A stretch of DNA of 64,000 nt, from the NCBI GenBank assembly GCA_007449985.2, contig VIIQ02000005.1, positions 310,001 through 374,000 of the forward strand, read 5' to 3'. The stretch comes from Desmodesmus armatus. Lineage: Eukaryota; Chlorophyta; Chlorophyceae; Sphaeropleales; Scenedesmaceae. Below, piece by piece: positions 28,595 to 40,395 of the stretch. Numbering within the stretch: position 1 is the first letter of the stretch; the number at the start of each line of letters is the position of its first letter. A program made the translations under genes and the position numbers. Below the pieces are notes generated by a model. The model was given only the letters and a program-made list of their open reading frames with translations. It was not told the DNA's origin and did not search any database.

Positions 28595-31500
28595 TCAGGC
28601 CTTGACCTTCTTGGCCGGCTTGCCTGAGCTGGTTGCCACCTGCTCCCCCGCTGCTGCTGGTGGCTGTGCTGGCTCACTGCTGGCGGGCCTCTTGCCTGAC
28701 TTGGCCTCAGCCTTGCCCTCCTTCCTGCTGCCGCCCTGAGGCCCGCTGCTGGGCACTGTGGCCGCCAGGTCCTCTGCCCACAGTGCAAACGCAAACTGCA
28801 GGCTGGCTGCCTCAGACGACAGACCAAGGTCACGCACGGCCACAGCCTGCTCCAAACCAGCAGCAGCAGCAGACAGCACGAACAGCGCAGCACATGTTCA
28901 CAGCAAGGCGCACACAGGATTGATCCAGAACCCAACTCCCAACACACACATCCATCATTGCAAGCCGCCAAAGTGACGTGCACAAGCACAACAGGCAGGC
29001 ACCTGCACCTGTCGGCCAGCCACACCTGCAGACCAGCCATAAAGAGCATCGCTATGCTGGTGCTCCCTTTGCCCCCTCCCTGCCCTCAATGCCTCGCTGC
29101 CCAACCATCCCCTGCCTCCCTCCTCCCCCACCCCCCCCCCCTCGCAGCTGCCTGCCATGCCCCCAGCACCATCGCCCACCTTGCTGGGTGTGTCTGCCGC
29201 CATGAATGCCACCACTGACTTAGCCACCTTGGGCTCAAACACCAGCCCAGGCATGGCCGCCACAGGGTTGGCGCGGTGACCGCCTGCACCTGAGCTCAGG
29301 CTGTGCCCGTGGCCGCCGCAGGTGTCGTCACAATCAGCGTGGTCGTGCTCCTCATCACCACCCTCACTGCCTGCAGCACCCTTCTTGCTGTGCTTGTGAC
29401 CCTGAACAGGTGGAGCAGACGGGTGGATAATCAGATGGTCAAATCAGCATGGGTGGAGAGGCAAAGGACGCGCAACCCTTGACCAACAAGGTGTAAAGCA
29501 GCGGGAGGCTGCAGGATTTCATCGAGTGCTGTCATATAAGCACCAACATCTAAGCCGCCAACCCAGAAATGTCCTCAAAGGCAAGCTACAAGTGACATTG
29601 CCACAATGCCTAGACTGACAAAGGCACATTTGCCAAACCTTCAGTTCCTCAGCAGCTGCCCCCTGCTCACCTTGGTGCCATCCTTGTCCTTTGCAGCGTG
29701 CCTGTCATCCGCACCCCCATGGCTGCCGGCCCCCTCAGCATCATGACCGTTGGTCTCCGCTGCCTCCTGCTCGCTGCCGCTGCTGCCCGCTGCCTTGACC
29801 TCCCCGCTGTCGTGCTCGCTGCCACTGTCCGACTCGTCGTCGCTGCCGCTGCTGTCCCCCTCCTCCCCTGATGACTCATCGTCAGAGTCGTCGGGCCTGA
29901 TCATGTGCTCCTCACGGCTGTTGGCCAGGCAGGTGCACAGCTTTAGCAGGCCCTCCTCCAAACCAGCTGCAGGACACACACACAGCAGAGCACGCACCAG
30001 ACAGCACAACAGGGCACAACACAACATTGGGGCGCGATGCACACACACACCACAGCAATGCAGGGCAGGCAATAACCTACATCAGCAAGCAGCGTCATGA
30101 AAGCATGAACTCATCAGCACATGGCTCACGTCTGTGGAGTGCACCTGTACTGTCGCCTCTCACCCCATCCCCCCCCCCCTCCACGCTCCCCTACTATCCC
30201 CTCCAGGTAGCACCCCCCTTTGTGGTTGCGCCCCCCCCTGCTCTCTCACCGTCGCTGTCATCATCCTCGCACACCATGCCTGTCATCTCAAAGGGCAGCA
30301 GGTAGCACCAGCCGCTGACCCTGCACCATATCTTGTCGTCCAGGGTGGGTGCACGGCCCTTCGCGGCCAGCTGCTTGGGGTGAGGGGGCAGACGGTTCAT
30401 CAAGAAGTCAATGGCTGACGAGTGCACAGCAGCTGTCATCATGCCAGCACCCTGGGGGCCCTCAAGCTTGTCAGCAATGGCACGCAGCGCCTGCAGGCAG
30501 CAACACAACAGCAGCAGGACAGCATGGCAAGCCCTCAGCACACAAAACAGTTTGCTGGTGCCAAACAGAGCCGTTCCATGCATGGCAAATATCATCACAC
30601 CCCGTCATCGTGCGTGCATTTGCTGCAGATACAAGCCTATGGTGCTGCAAGGTGTTGGACACAGCTGCTCAGCTGCCCGCCCGCCACTCTCCAGGGCTGC
30701 TGTGCTGCCTGCCCCCTGCCCTGCAGCAGCACGGCCATCTGCTTACCCCTGCGAGCCCGCCAACTGCATCGGGTGTTGTGCTGGTTGCTGGTGACTCCTG
30801 GGCCAGCACGTGGTGCAGGCTGTGCTGCAGCAGGGTGCCGGGTGCAGGGCTGAAGCGCGCCGCCAGGGGCAGGCTACGTGGGTCCTCCTCCTGCACTGAC
30901 AGGCCAACCTGCACACACCCAGCCCAGCACAGGACCACAACGATCCATTCAGTGGGGGTATGACTGTGGCTGTGCTGATGAAGAACTAGGTACACAGGAG
31001 AAGAGCACACATGTTTGGGGGTGCGATGGAGCAGAAAGGAAGGATGATCAACACCACCACCACCATGCATGCTTCAAACATAGCTACAAGCTGAGGTTTC
31101 TAGCCAGGCAGGGAGACTGAGAAGGGACAGGATCAGTAAGTGTTCCACCCAGCTCACCTGCAGCAGGTGTGTGGCAAGGTCTGCATAGCTGCAGCGCTGA
31201 TATGTTGATATGGTGAGGTGGCTGCTGTCTGTGCCTCCCGCTGCCTCAGCCTGGTGCACAGTGCCGCGTGGCATGTACAGGCAGTCACCCACAGCCAGCT
31301 CCACCTCCATCACAGGGGGGCCCAGCACAGACTGCTCCAGGTCACCACTGCCAGCGTTGGGCAGGTTGTAGCCGTTGATGGGCTCGTACAGCCTCCACTT
31401 CTTGGTGCCAGAGGTCTGCACCACCCACAGCTCAACGTCATCGTGGTGAGGGGCCAGGCCCTGGCTGCCTGCAGGGGTCAGGTACCTGCATGGACAACAG

Positions 31501-32708
31501 CACCACACCAGGAAAGCAGCAAGACGGTAAGGAAGCGAGCGTTGATAGGTGGCAACACAGACAGATAGACAGACAGCTTCTGGTCTGCGCAACAGGTGGT
31601 ACAGCAGGCAACCTTGCCAACTGCAAAAGGTACTTAGCTCCGTTGCGTCAAAACTGCCTGCCAGATGCTCTGCTGTAGCTTGATGCCAGCTGCCCATCCA
31701 CCTAAACACTCAGTGTCCTTGCAAGGGACTGGCATGGCTAGACCAGTCCAGCTGGCTGTCCCTGCTGCAGCCCCTGCTGCCTGCTGTGTTGGTGTTGACT
31801 TACGCGTTGGTTCCCACCAGGCAGCCCAGCTGTCTCTCCAGTGCTGCCAGCAGCCTCCAGCAGGGGTCAAAGAAGCGCTGGGGCTGGTGCACCTGCAGCG
31901 TACAGCCCTCCTGGTTGTGCAGCTCCTGAAGCGTTGCAGCATCAGCCACCTGCGCAGCAGCAAAATCAGGCAGACAGCACACAGTTCAAAGTGTGTGGTG
32001 AAGGTGGAGGCGCGGTGGTGAGTTGTCCTCGGACAGCATGAAGCACAACCTTGTGGTGGGCCCCGCATGCATGTGCATTGCATGATTAGGCATGCAACAG
32101 CTGCACTTGCCCAGAACCAGCTGCTGCAGGCAGGCCCCTGCAGCAACATTCATGCACAAGTGCTGGCCAGCTTGTACAAGCAACCGTCCCAGTGCCTCTG
32201 TGATGCAGCAGCACCAGCAGCGTCTCAGTTTGTGATACAGATACTGCTTTGCCAGCTTCATTCGTATCATGGAGAGTCAGCGCACGCACCTCGCCATTGG
32301 GTGTTGTCCTGACGCCGTCCCTGTACAGTGCTGCATTCACATCAACACCAAAGGTCAAGGGACCAGCCTTCTTCTCCCGCTGCTTCAGCCAGTTGAGAAA
32401 TGAAGGAAGGCTGCACATCCCCTGGAACAGTGCCACGCGTCCAGGAGTAGCTTTGAACACCGCCGGCTGCTTCTCCCAGTGCTCACTGAAAAACACTTGG
32501 CGTGTCTGTGGGACAGCAGCATGGTGACGTGAGACCCGGGTGGAAACTGAATGCGAGCCTAGAACACCTCTGGAACATATCGACGCACCTCTGGCCCAAC
32601 CAGAAAGCCGACTGGGTCTGCATCCACCTGTGCCCAGTCAACAGGCTTCGAGTGTGCAGCAGCAGCAGCCTGTTGCTGCCGCAACAACTTATCTTTCTTC
32701 TTCCCCAT
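28595..32708 (-). CDS. RIOX2: JmjC ribosomal oxygenase (MINA53/RIOX2-like)
   Basis: Nine exons give 660 residues: 32708-32589, 32505-32290, 31949-31804, 31485-31158, 30908-30747, 30490-30250, 29966-29671, 29401-29180 and 28846-28595. The N-terminus is basic (MGKKKDKLLRQQQ). The JmjC core has the iron-binding H174-x-D176 (PHHDDVELW) and H238 (MPRGTVHQAEA), then ISTYQRCSYADL. The later part (IADKLEG, DFLMNRLPPHP, LANSREEHMI, VRDLGLSSEAASL) matches the dimerisation and winged-helix part of MINA53 better than NO66. Such enzymes are Fe(II)/2-oxoglutarate oxygenases of the nucleolus; MINA53 hydroxylates a histidine of ribosomal protein uL15 (RPL27A). An insertion of about 120 residues, first acidic Ser/Asp/Glu and then His-rich, interrupts the winged-helix region. 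The tail is Lys-rich (GKPAKKVKA). The gene diverges from the PIH gene. Confidence 0.93.
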
Positions 32709-33089
32709 GCCGGACAGTGCTTTCAGTGAAGGACGCTGTATATAGAGAGCGATGCGACTGAAATGTATCGGCAGCAGCCAAGTTCGTCAGAGCAGACAAC
32801 TGACTCAACTTGGAAAGCAGGGACGCCCCTGCAGCGGCAAACGACCGAGGCCAGCTTTCCGATAGAAATGAACAAGAAACCACACACAGTGGACTAGTGT
32901 TGCCGGCCACCCTGTCATTCATGGTTATGTCACATGGACGTAACTCACCGTCCAGATAAGACAAAAAGAAGCGTTTTATTGATTGGATGTAAAAGATCTA
33001 AACTCTGTGGCCATTTTCATCCTTGACAAAAGCGCCAGTCTTCTTCAAGCTCTCATCATCACAACTACAAACAGTGGCAGGCAGGCAGC
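32709..33089. promoter_or_regulatory. Divergent upstream region, ribosomal oxygenase and PIH gene
   Basis: About 380 bases between two opposed start codons. A TATATA at 32739-32744 lies about 30 bases above the oxygenase ATG. That is close for a TATA box unless the 5' UTR is almost absent, so its role is doubtful. Confidence 0.4.
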
Positions 33090-36000
33090 ATGGCCAGCAC
33101 CTGCACATCTCAAGTGACCCCCATACCATCACCATCGTTACTGGATGGCAAGGTGTCGCAGGAGGTCAGTGCACTAACGTACAACACCCAGCTGAACAGC
33201 AAGTTTTGGCGCCAACATCAAATGATTGTTGCAAACAGGATGCGGATCGGCTGGCCAAGCACTTCAAGGACCCTGAGTTCTGCAAACTATTTGAAGAGTA
33301 TGCCAGGGAGATTGCTGATCCCAAGGTAAGCCTGTATGTCCTGTCCACAGCACAGCTCACTGTTGCATCAGTTGCAGCCCTAACACGCACCTTCTGCCAC
33401 GCCATGCAGGCCAGGGCTGAGCAGGACGCTTATCTTGCACAACTGGAATCAGCGGGAGAGCTTGAGGGCTTGTATGGCAAGGGCGTGCAGGTCATCCAGG
33501 CCGACCCAGGCATGGTGGTGAAAACGAAATCTGCAGACGGTGCTGCCAGGGTGTACATCAACATCTGCACCTGCCCCAAGGTATAAACTGAATCGAATCT
33601 GCTCCGCTACTCAGGTGTGCTTTACAGAACAGCCAGCCTGGCACTGATGTGGTCGCAACTGCACTTGCGTCTCAAGCAGACCCTGACAGACAGACCCTTG
33701 ATGCACCTTGTTGTCCAGGTTGGCAGGATGGTGGTTGAGCAATCCAGCACAGGAGAGCGCCGTGGCTGCAGCATCACCCTGCCCAACATGATGAACGTCA
33801 AGGGCAACAGGGAGGGCAAAGCACCAAACGGTGCCACCTTCAAAACGTTTGACTTCATTGTGCACCCTGACACGTTGCCACGCTGTGCTGCCAGACGCGA
33901 CTTGTTGGAGAACCTTATCATCATGGTGAGGACCTCACCCAGTCACCCCAGCAACGCAAAGCTGAAGAGCCCCTTGCAGGGGCTGCCCCCCAGGGCCTGT
34001 CACTCGCAGCTCCATCATGAGTATTGCTGTGTGAGCCATCTTGCACTGAACCTGCTGAAGGCCGTGGACGGGCAGCCCTGTACGTGATGTGTTGTGTGCT
34101 GCATGTGCTTGGCAGGCAATTGAGAAGGTTGAGGAGGTGACGCACATCAAGCTGCTGCGCAAGTACAAGCTGCCAACAGTGCCGTACAAGGGGGTTGATG
34201 GGGAGACGCGGTAAGTTGGGTTGAGCACGTTGCCGTCCGCATGCTGGTCTGACTGACAAATAGACAAAACACACCAGTAGCAGTGAAGATTCATCATGAC
34301 CAGTAGGCAAGTTCGGCATACTAGCCTACTGGAATGTGACGACAGACCGGCTGGAGCTGTGCTAGTGACAGCATGTGCCTGACTAAGGGCAGTGCTAGGT
34401 GCAGCACTCACAACAAGTATGTGCGCGTGTGCTGCCACCTCGCAGGCCGCCAGCGCTGTTGCTGCGTACCGCTGGGGAAGGCGAGGTTGTTGATGGCCGC
34501 CTGAGGCCGCTAGGTGTCCCTGGTGGTGGGCCACCAGCGACAGGGGCAGCAGCTGCTGGCGCTGGTGCTGGTGCTGATCTGACACCTGCAGCTGCTGCCC
34601 AGGCCAGCAGCAAGGATGCAGGCCAGCACACGGCCAGTGGCAGAAGCGGCTTCAGCTTTGGTTCACAAGCCAAGCGTACACGCCCCAGCAGTTCACCGGC
34701 GGGCAGCCAGGTGCAGTCATGTGACTTAAAACATCAGATGACATAGAAATCGTATATGACCCTGCACAATGGTGCTCGCATGACTGGTGCTGTCCGCCTG
34801 GGTGACAGTCAGTAAAACCCACTGCTACGTAATGCATCTGCACTTGCTGCACATGTGTGAAGTGACATAAATTGAGTCCCAGCCTGTTGCTCTGCTCTGC
34901 AGGACACAGCCCCAACGTCATGTGACCGGGGTGCGCCAGCAGGTGTGCAGACCCCTGCATACCAGGTGGTGGAGCGTGCACGCGTTGACCTGGGCAGTGC
35001 ATGGTCTGATACTGGCAGAGCCCTGCAGATCAGCAACTCGCCAGAGGTATGCTCACCAGTTTGCAACGTGAAGCTTGCCGTTGCTTGTGTGGCATTACCA
35101 TGCCCCCAGCTAGCTGGGTTGAAGCAGATCCAGCAGCTGGACTCCACACAAACACCCTGAAACTTGTGCTGGCAGCGAAGTGTAGCAGTGTATCCAAGTG
35201 TCGATCGCAGAGTGAACAGTCAGCCTGCAGCTGGTCCATACAGCACTACACAGGTCACTGTCAAAGGCTGAGCGCATGGGAGTCACCTGTGTCTGTGTGC
35301 TGCGGTGTGCTGTTGTTCTGCAGGCCCTGGTGGTGCGTGTGGAGCTGCCTGGTGTGAACTCTGCAGCAGGCATCCAGCTGGCATTGCAGGCTGACAGCCT
35401 AGCGCTGGAGGTGCCTGGCAAGTACAAGCTGCAGCTGCCACTCAAGTGCAAGATCAGCGAACAACAGGCCACTGCAAAGTTCATCACCAGCAAGCAGATG
35501 ATGGTGCTGACCCTGCCGGTTGTGCAGCCAGCAGCGCTTGATCAGTGCACGCCTGGCAAATCACTGGGCCAGGCCCTGCAGCAGGGGCAGCTGTCACACA
35601 AGGAGGCGCAGCTTGACCAGGAACAGGTTGACCAGCAGCAGGAGCCGCAGCAGCAGGAGCCGCAGCCAGACCGACCTCAGCGTTCGCACAATTCGCAGCA
35701 GGAGCGAGCTGCTCCCGTCACGCAGGAAGACAGCAGCAGTACAGGCAGCCCCGGAGGGCAACCTGTTGACCAGTCTACACCACAGGAGCGGCTTGTAGAC
35801 AGTCCTGCTGCAGTGCCTTGCAGCAGCAGTGTGCAACAGGCAGGCGTCACAGGCACCAGGCCTGCCTCACCAGCTTTGGAGCCGTGTGCAGCACACAGCA
35901 GCTTGCAGCCACAGCCTGCCAAGACGGAAAACCAGCTGAGATGGGAGGCACTGCACCAGCAGCCACCCAGTGATGATGCGGTCGCCACCAATGACCCTGA

Positions 36001-36166
36001 GGTCAGCCATACGCAGCAGCCGCCAGCAGCCACTGTGGCTCCTGCACAGCCAGCAATGAGCCAAGCTCAGCACCTGCAGCCATGCTCAGCTGCAGCTGGG
36101 AAGGTGGCTGCGCCACTGCGTCCTCGTTTGACCAGCAGGCGCATCAGTGCCGCCGACTTTGTGTAA
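33090..36166 (+). CDS. PIH1/CS-domain dynein preassembly factor, Kintoun (DNAAF2/PF13) type
   Basis: Exons 33090-33164, 33239-33325, 33410-33580, 33719-33925, 34116-34210, 34446-34710, 34903-35046 and 35324-36166 give 628 residues. The PIH domain covers about residues 26-200 (FKDPEFCKLFEEYAREIADPK begins it, then PGMVVKTKSADGAARVYINI, TFKTFDFIVHPD, LLRKYKLPTVPYKG). A CS/p23-like beta region follows at about 350-420 (LVVRVELPGVNSAAG, LALEVPGKYKLQLPL). The last 200 residues are a disordered Gln/Ser/Pro-rich tail ending RISAADFV. Kintoun proteins act with HSP90/HSP70 in the cytoplasm to preassemble axonemal dynein arms. MOT48 is the other PIH family to consider; the DPEF/EYAREIADPK start favours Kintoun. 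The first intron (74 bases) is short. Reading straight through from ATG 33023 without it is also open and would give a longer, unconserved N-terminus. Confidence 0.82.
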
Positions 36167-37284
36167 GGCCAGCGGTGACAGCAGTAAGTGCTGCCTAGCT
36201 ATCTGTGCGGGCTGGCCCCTGGTGTGGTAACACATGAGTTGCATTCAGCTATGTGAAGGCCAACAGGTTTTGGCTGTGACTGGCTGTTTCAATGGGTTGG
36301 GCCGCCTTTCGGTGCGCCCAAATTGTTGTCAGTGTACATCCGGCACAGGCTGGCGCTACTTGATAGTCAGCATGCCACAGCTGATGATCACCGTCTGTAA
36401 GGCAGATCTCAGAGCCGTGCACGCCACACGTGTGGCTGGCAACATCAAGTGGGATGGATCTCGATGCTGCAGCCCTAGTTCCGTGTGCCTTGTAGCGTTG
36501 TAGCTGTGGCTGGCTTTCTCCTTTGTTGGCCTTTGCTAAGAGGTGCAATTGAGGTAGAGGCTCGATGAGAAAAAGGCAGTGGTTATACCTTTTTGGCCAC
36601 CTGCAGCGGAGGCTTACTAAGCTAGTATCTGGTTCACGCTCATTGTTGCCTGTGGCAAGTCTGGTCCTGGGTTCAAGTTGCAGTGAGCCAGTGCCAAACC
36701 CGTAACAGCTGGTGTCATGGGATGCAGGACAACAACGAGACTTCTCCCCTTGCTGCTGCTTGCATTGAATTGGTGTCATGCCTGCCACCAGCAGATATGC
36801 TGTGCACAGCTGACGTCGACGATATGGTTGGACAGCAGGGGGTGTGATGCATCTGCTGCCCAATGTCACACACTGTGGCTGCTTCATTGCTTTTGTCTGG
36901 TCAAATCACTGTTCCTGGCATCTGCGCAATGCAAGATCGCATCCAAGAATTGTTTCGGGTGTCATTACATGGGCAGGGCTTGACGCCCTCCCCTGCCATT
37001 GCCACACCTTTCTCTGCTGTGCCACTGCCAAACAACCAACTGCAGTGGATGTGTGCTGGTACCCTGCACCGTGCACGTGCACAATGAAGGCAGTCAACAA
37101 CCCAACAGAAAAGAAGTCGGCAACATGCTCAATCTAGTATGATGGTGCTGCCCCAAACCGGGACGGACGATCTATTGTGACAAAACCGCTGGTATGATAC
37201 ACTGTGACAAGCTGCTGGCGTGAGCTGGGCCCACTGCGTCACCCTGCTCCTGCAGGCTGCACTGCTGCTGTTGCTGCGTGCTGT
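36167..37284. other. Convergent 3' intergenic region
   Basis: This lies between the stops of the PIH gene (+) and COX5C (-). TGTAA occurs on the + strand at 36396-36400 and on the - strand at 36969-36965, so both flanking transcripts could end here. No gene is supported. Confidence 0.55.
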
Positions 37285-37769
37285 TTAGGCCAGCAGCTCC
37301 TCCTCCAGGGCCTTAAGCTTTTGCCTGAGCTCCTCTGTGTATGCATCCTCCTCTGCCTTCTCACGAGCGTACAGCTCTGAGTAGTACTGTGCCAGACGCC
37401 GCTTCTCTCCCCAGTGCCACATCTGCAGAAGAAAAAGGAAGCGGTGGCACATTTGTCCAGGCAGTATTCACTGGCAAACGCAAGTGGTCCCCTGAGGCCA
37501 CGCACAGCAGCGGTGCACTGCAGCAGCACCCTACTGTAGGCAACCCTGCTTGGAGCCCAGCAGGCCTGTGCAGCGCCAGACGTGGCAATGTAACGTCACT
37601 TCAACACGTTCCGCACCTTCCACATCATGCCACCAGTCAGGCCAAGCGTGAAGCCCACGGCAATCTCTCTGATGAGATTGAAGCGACCAGCGTTGATGGG
37701 TCCCTTCGGAATAAATGCTGGCTCAGCGTATATGGCCTTGGCAGCTGTGGCTGCCGCCCGCGTGGCCAT
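37285..37769 (-). CDS. COX5C: Cytochrome c oxidase subunit 5C (COX5C/COX6C family)
   Basis: Two exons (37769-37617 and 37422-37285) join to a 96-residue protein. The N-terminus is Ala-rich (MATRAAATAAKAIYAEP). One membrane helix follows (about residues 34-50, REIAVGFTLGLTGGMMW), then the conserved junction KMWHWGEKRRLAQYYSEL and a charged coiled C-terminus (AREKAEEDAYTEELRQ, LEEELLA). Plant COX5C has the same plan, with KMHHWNEQRKTRAFYDLL at this place, but stops earlier; the extra C-terminal coil is the main difference. It would be a nuclear-encoded, inner-membrane subunit of mitochondrial complex IV. The intron falls exactly between MMWK and MWHW. Identification rests on motif and size, since neither exon is long. 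Confidence 0.85.
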
Positions 37770-38982
37770 GATTCAGGGAGGTGTCTGAGATGATCTGATG
37801 GACACTCACAGCCGAGCGGGACGCCTGTTGCGGTGCTATGCCTGATACATTTGCAGCAGCGGATGTCGGGTGGATAGTGATGTGATGGTGATTGCCGCGA
37901 GGGTTTGGTATGAACAGGTGACAGCCTGCTGCTGTGTCATTCACTGTCACTGACCACTGTGGGTGAGCTCGAGGGGATATCAGTGCACAGCATGCACCCT
38001 TACACACATGTACCACTGTGAATAGTTTCACATCTGTTCAATGACTTCTTGCCGTGTATTGCGCTTCCTCCCAGCCTCCCTAACTCCTGTTGAAGCCTAT
38101 GTGGCAACCTTCACTGATACCAGTCAAAGTACAACAGGTGCAATTGGATTGTGTCCGGCTGTCTTCAACTGCCCTGATTGTGTGACTGTGCTGCCCCTGC
38201 TGTGCTGCCCTTACTGCGTGACTGTGCAGCTGCCCCGACTGCGTGACTGTGCTGTGACTGGTATGTGCAATGTGACATTGCAGTTCTGCTCAACAAACCA
38301 AAATGGGGCCTCTGGGTGGGCTTGAAGCATCTCTTGTGCCAACACAGCAACATGGACAAATTCTGAGTGGGTAAAGCAAAGTTTACAAACGATGCCGGTG
38401 GTGGCAGCTGCGCAGCACCTGCAGGCACCAGCATCCCAACAGCAAGTGCACAGCCCATCCCTCACGTTCTATCGGCTTACAACCCAACAACCATCCTGCA
38501 TTCACAGGTTACCAGAAAGCTGAGTGCGTTGGCAGTTGATTGCCACAGGACCACTCTGCAGCTGCAGCAGTTCAGTACAAGCATTCAGCTACAGCCAGCT
38601 GCATTGCTGCCAGCAGCAACCACTGCAGAATGAAGCAATTCAGGGCGTACGCAAACAGCCGCCAGGTTGTCACAGTTGGGTCCTCAATCCTACAACCACC
38701 CCCACCACGACAGTGCACCACGACCGTGCAAACAGAGTACAAACCTTTGTACATGCACAATGCTCAGCATGTTTTGAGCCTCTGAGTCCAAGCAGCATCG
38801 TGATGGAAAACAAAGCACACAAGCTATCACTGACATGCATGGCATGCCGGTTTCCGCATTGTGGCAACAAGGTGGAAGGGAAGTCCACATGCAGAACAAC
38901 ATGGGGCTGTGACAGCACGACTAACCCATCAAAAACCATGCAATCAACCTGCCGACCACTGCCGCACAGCTCACAGAAGGTG
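37770..38982. other. Spacer between tandem minus-strand genes
   Basis: This is the upstream region of COX5C and the 3' region of the BAG gene. It contains an imperfect tandem array around 38170-38260, with several copies of a unit reading about CTGCGTGACTGTGC. Minus-strand TGTAA motifs lie near 38385 and 38478. No gene is supported. Confidence 0.5.
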
Positions 38983-40395
38983 TCAGTCCGTCTGTGTGCC
39001 TGTGTCACAGCACTGCCCAGCAACCCTCAGCACCACACGCACAGGCACATCCACCCTGTCACTGCTGCCAGGCTGCAGCAAGTCAGCAGACACTTCATAC
39101 AGCTCTGCTGCGCCACTAGCAACAGGCTGGCAGGCAGGCTCAGAGCCAGTCAACACGGCAGGTTCGTCCATGTCAGCAGGGCTCTGCTGCTGCCCCTGCT
39201 GGTCCTCACCCTGTTGCTGGTCCTGCTCCTGGGCAGTGGGCTCCTCAACCTCTACCCAGCCATCCTCCTCCTCCTGCTGCTGCTCCTGGTGGGGTGTGGC
39301 TGCAAGGTGGCCTGGCTTACTGCTGGTGCGGCCGACTGCCTCCTCAACGAGGCTGTCAGGCACCTCCATGCTGGCATTGACTGCAGCACTAAATGCGGCC
39401 TGGATCTTGTCCAGCAGGCCCATGGCTGAGGCAGCCAGGCGCTTGCGCACCGCCCGCAGCTCAGGCACGCCACAGGGGGTGCAGTCCAGCTGCAGCAGCA
39501 CACGCATGGCCAGCTCATTCAGCTCCAGGTACTGCTTGTGGGTGATGAAGCCGCGATCTGAGCTGCTGCTGCTGCTGCTGCTGCTGACATCGGCCTTGTA
39601 GGCTGCAAACTTACTGGCCACCTGCCGCAGCTGAGCTGAGGCCTGCATCAGGGCCTGCAGGGCTGGCTGCTGCCTGGCCAGCCGCCGCATGCGCCACCAG
39701 GACTGGATGATGGTGGCCGCCTCAGCCTTGCGCAGCTGCCTGCTGGGGCGTGGAGGTGCACCTGCTGCTGCACGGTGCACCTGCTGCTGCTGCTGCTGCC
39801 GCTGGTGCTGCTGGGGAGCTGGTGCGGGGCTTGCAGGACTGCCGGAGACAGGGATGTGCCTGGCACCCTTCTGCCTGTGCGTGCAAGGTGCAAGGGTAGG
39901 TGGAGCTGCTGCCGCCTGAGCTTGTGTGGGTGTTGCTGCCTGCTGCCATGCTGCCTGAAGGGACTCTACTGGCTGCCTGACCTGCTGCTGCCAGCTGTAA
40001 GGCTGCTCGTAGTGGGGCTGAGGCCGAGCCAGGTGAGGGTGGGGTGCAAATGGGCTGGCCTGCCTGGCAGCTGTCTTGGCGGGTGCCTGCCTCAACCCTG
40101 CGTGGGCCATGCTGCGACTGCTGCTGCTGGCAGTGCTGGGGTGGGAGACGTGGGCGGGCTGCACGGGGCGCACGGGCGTCTGTGGTGGGTAGTGGGCACA
40201 GTTTTCTTCATCGTCCTCAGCCGAGTCATCGGTGTCACTGGCGTAGTCGTACACTACATCAGGCTGGTGGTAGTGGCGGCCTGGTGTAGGCCAGGGGTAA
40301 GCAGATGTGTAGCGGGGGTGGTACTGGGGCTGAGGCTGGCGCCTGCTCCTCTGGGGCTGCCTGCAGGCAAGAGCAGAGGAGCGGGCAGTGGCCAT
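38983..40395 (-). CDS. IQ-motif and BAG-domain co-chaperone, single exon
   Basis: One uninterrupted frame codes for 470 residues from the ATG at 40395 (MATARSSALACRQPQ). The frame is open further upstream to 40644, but that part looks unlike protein. The N-terminal 260 residues are Gln/Pro/His-rich with an acidic patch (SDTDDSAEDDEE). An IQ motif (AATIIQSWWRMRRLARQQP, about 280-300) runs directly into a BAG-type helical bundle of about 100 residues (KFAAYK, NELAMRVLLQLDCT, AVRKRLAASAMGLLDKIQ), as in plant BAG5-8 proteins, where calmodulin binds the IQ motif and the BAG helices bind the HSP70 ATPase domain. The tail is acidic and Gln-rich. The gene has no intron although its neighbours have one every few hundred bases. 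The assignment is by motif order; the BAG similarity is moderate. Confidence 0.75.
   Translation of the reverse strand: MATARSSALACRQPQRSRRQPQPQYHPRYTSAYPWPTPGRHYHQPDVVYDYASDTDDSAEDDEENCAHYPPQTPVRPVQPAHVSHPSTASSSSRSMAHAGLRQAPAKTAARQASPFAPHPHLARPQPHYEQPYSWQQQVRQPVESLQAAWQQAATPTQAQAAAAPPTLAPCTHRQKGARHIPVSGSPASPAPAPQQHQRQQQQQQVHRAAAGAPPRPSRQLRKAEAATIIQSWWRMRRLARQQPALQALMQASAQLRQVASKFAAYKADVSSSSSSSSSDRGFITHKQYLELNELAMRVLLQLDCTPCGVPELRAVRKRLAASAMGLLDKIQAAFSAAVNASMEVPDSLVEEAVGRTSSKPGHLAATPHQEQQQEEEDGWVEVEEPTAQEQDQQQGEDQQGQQQSPADMDEPAVLTGSEPACQPVASGAAELYEVSADLLQPGSSDRVDVPVRVVLRVAGQCCDTGTQTD

Noticed and set aside
36590..36700. A GGTTCAAGT motif resembling a tRNA T-loop near 36670
   Set aside because: No matching acceptor stem, D-arm or anticodon arm could be drawn around it.
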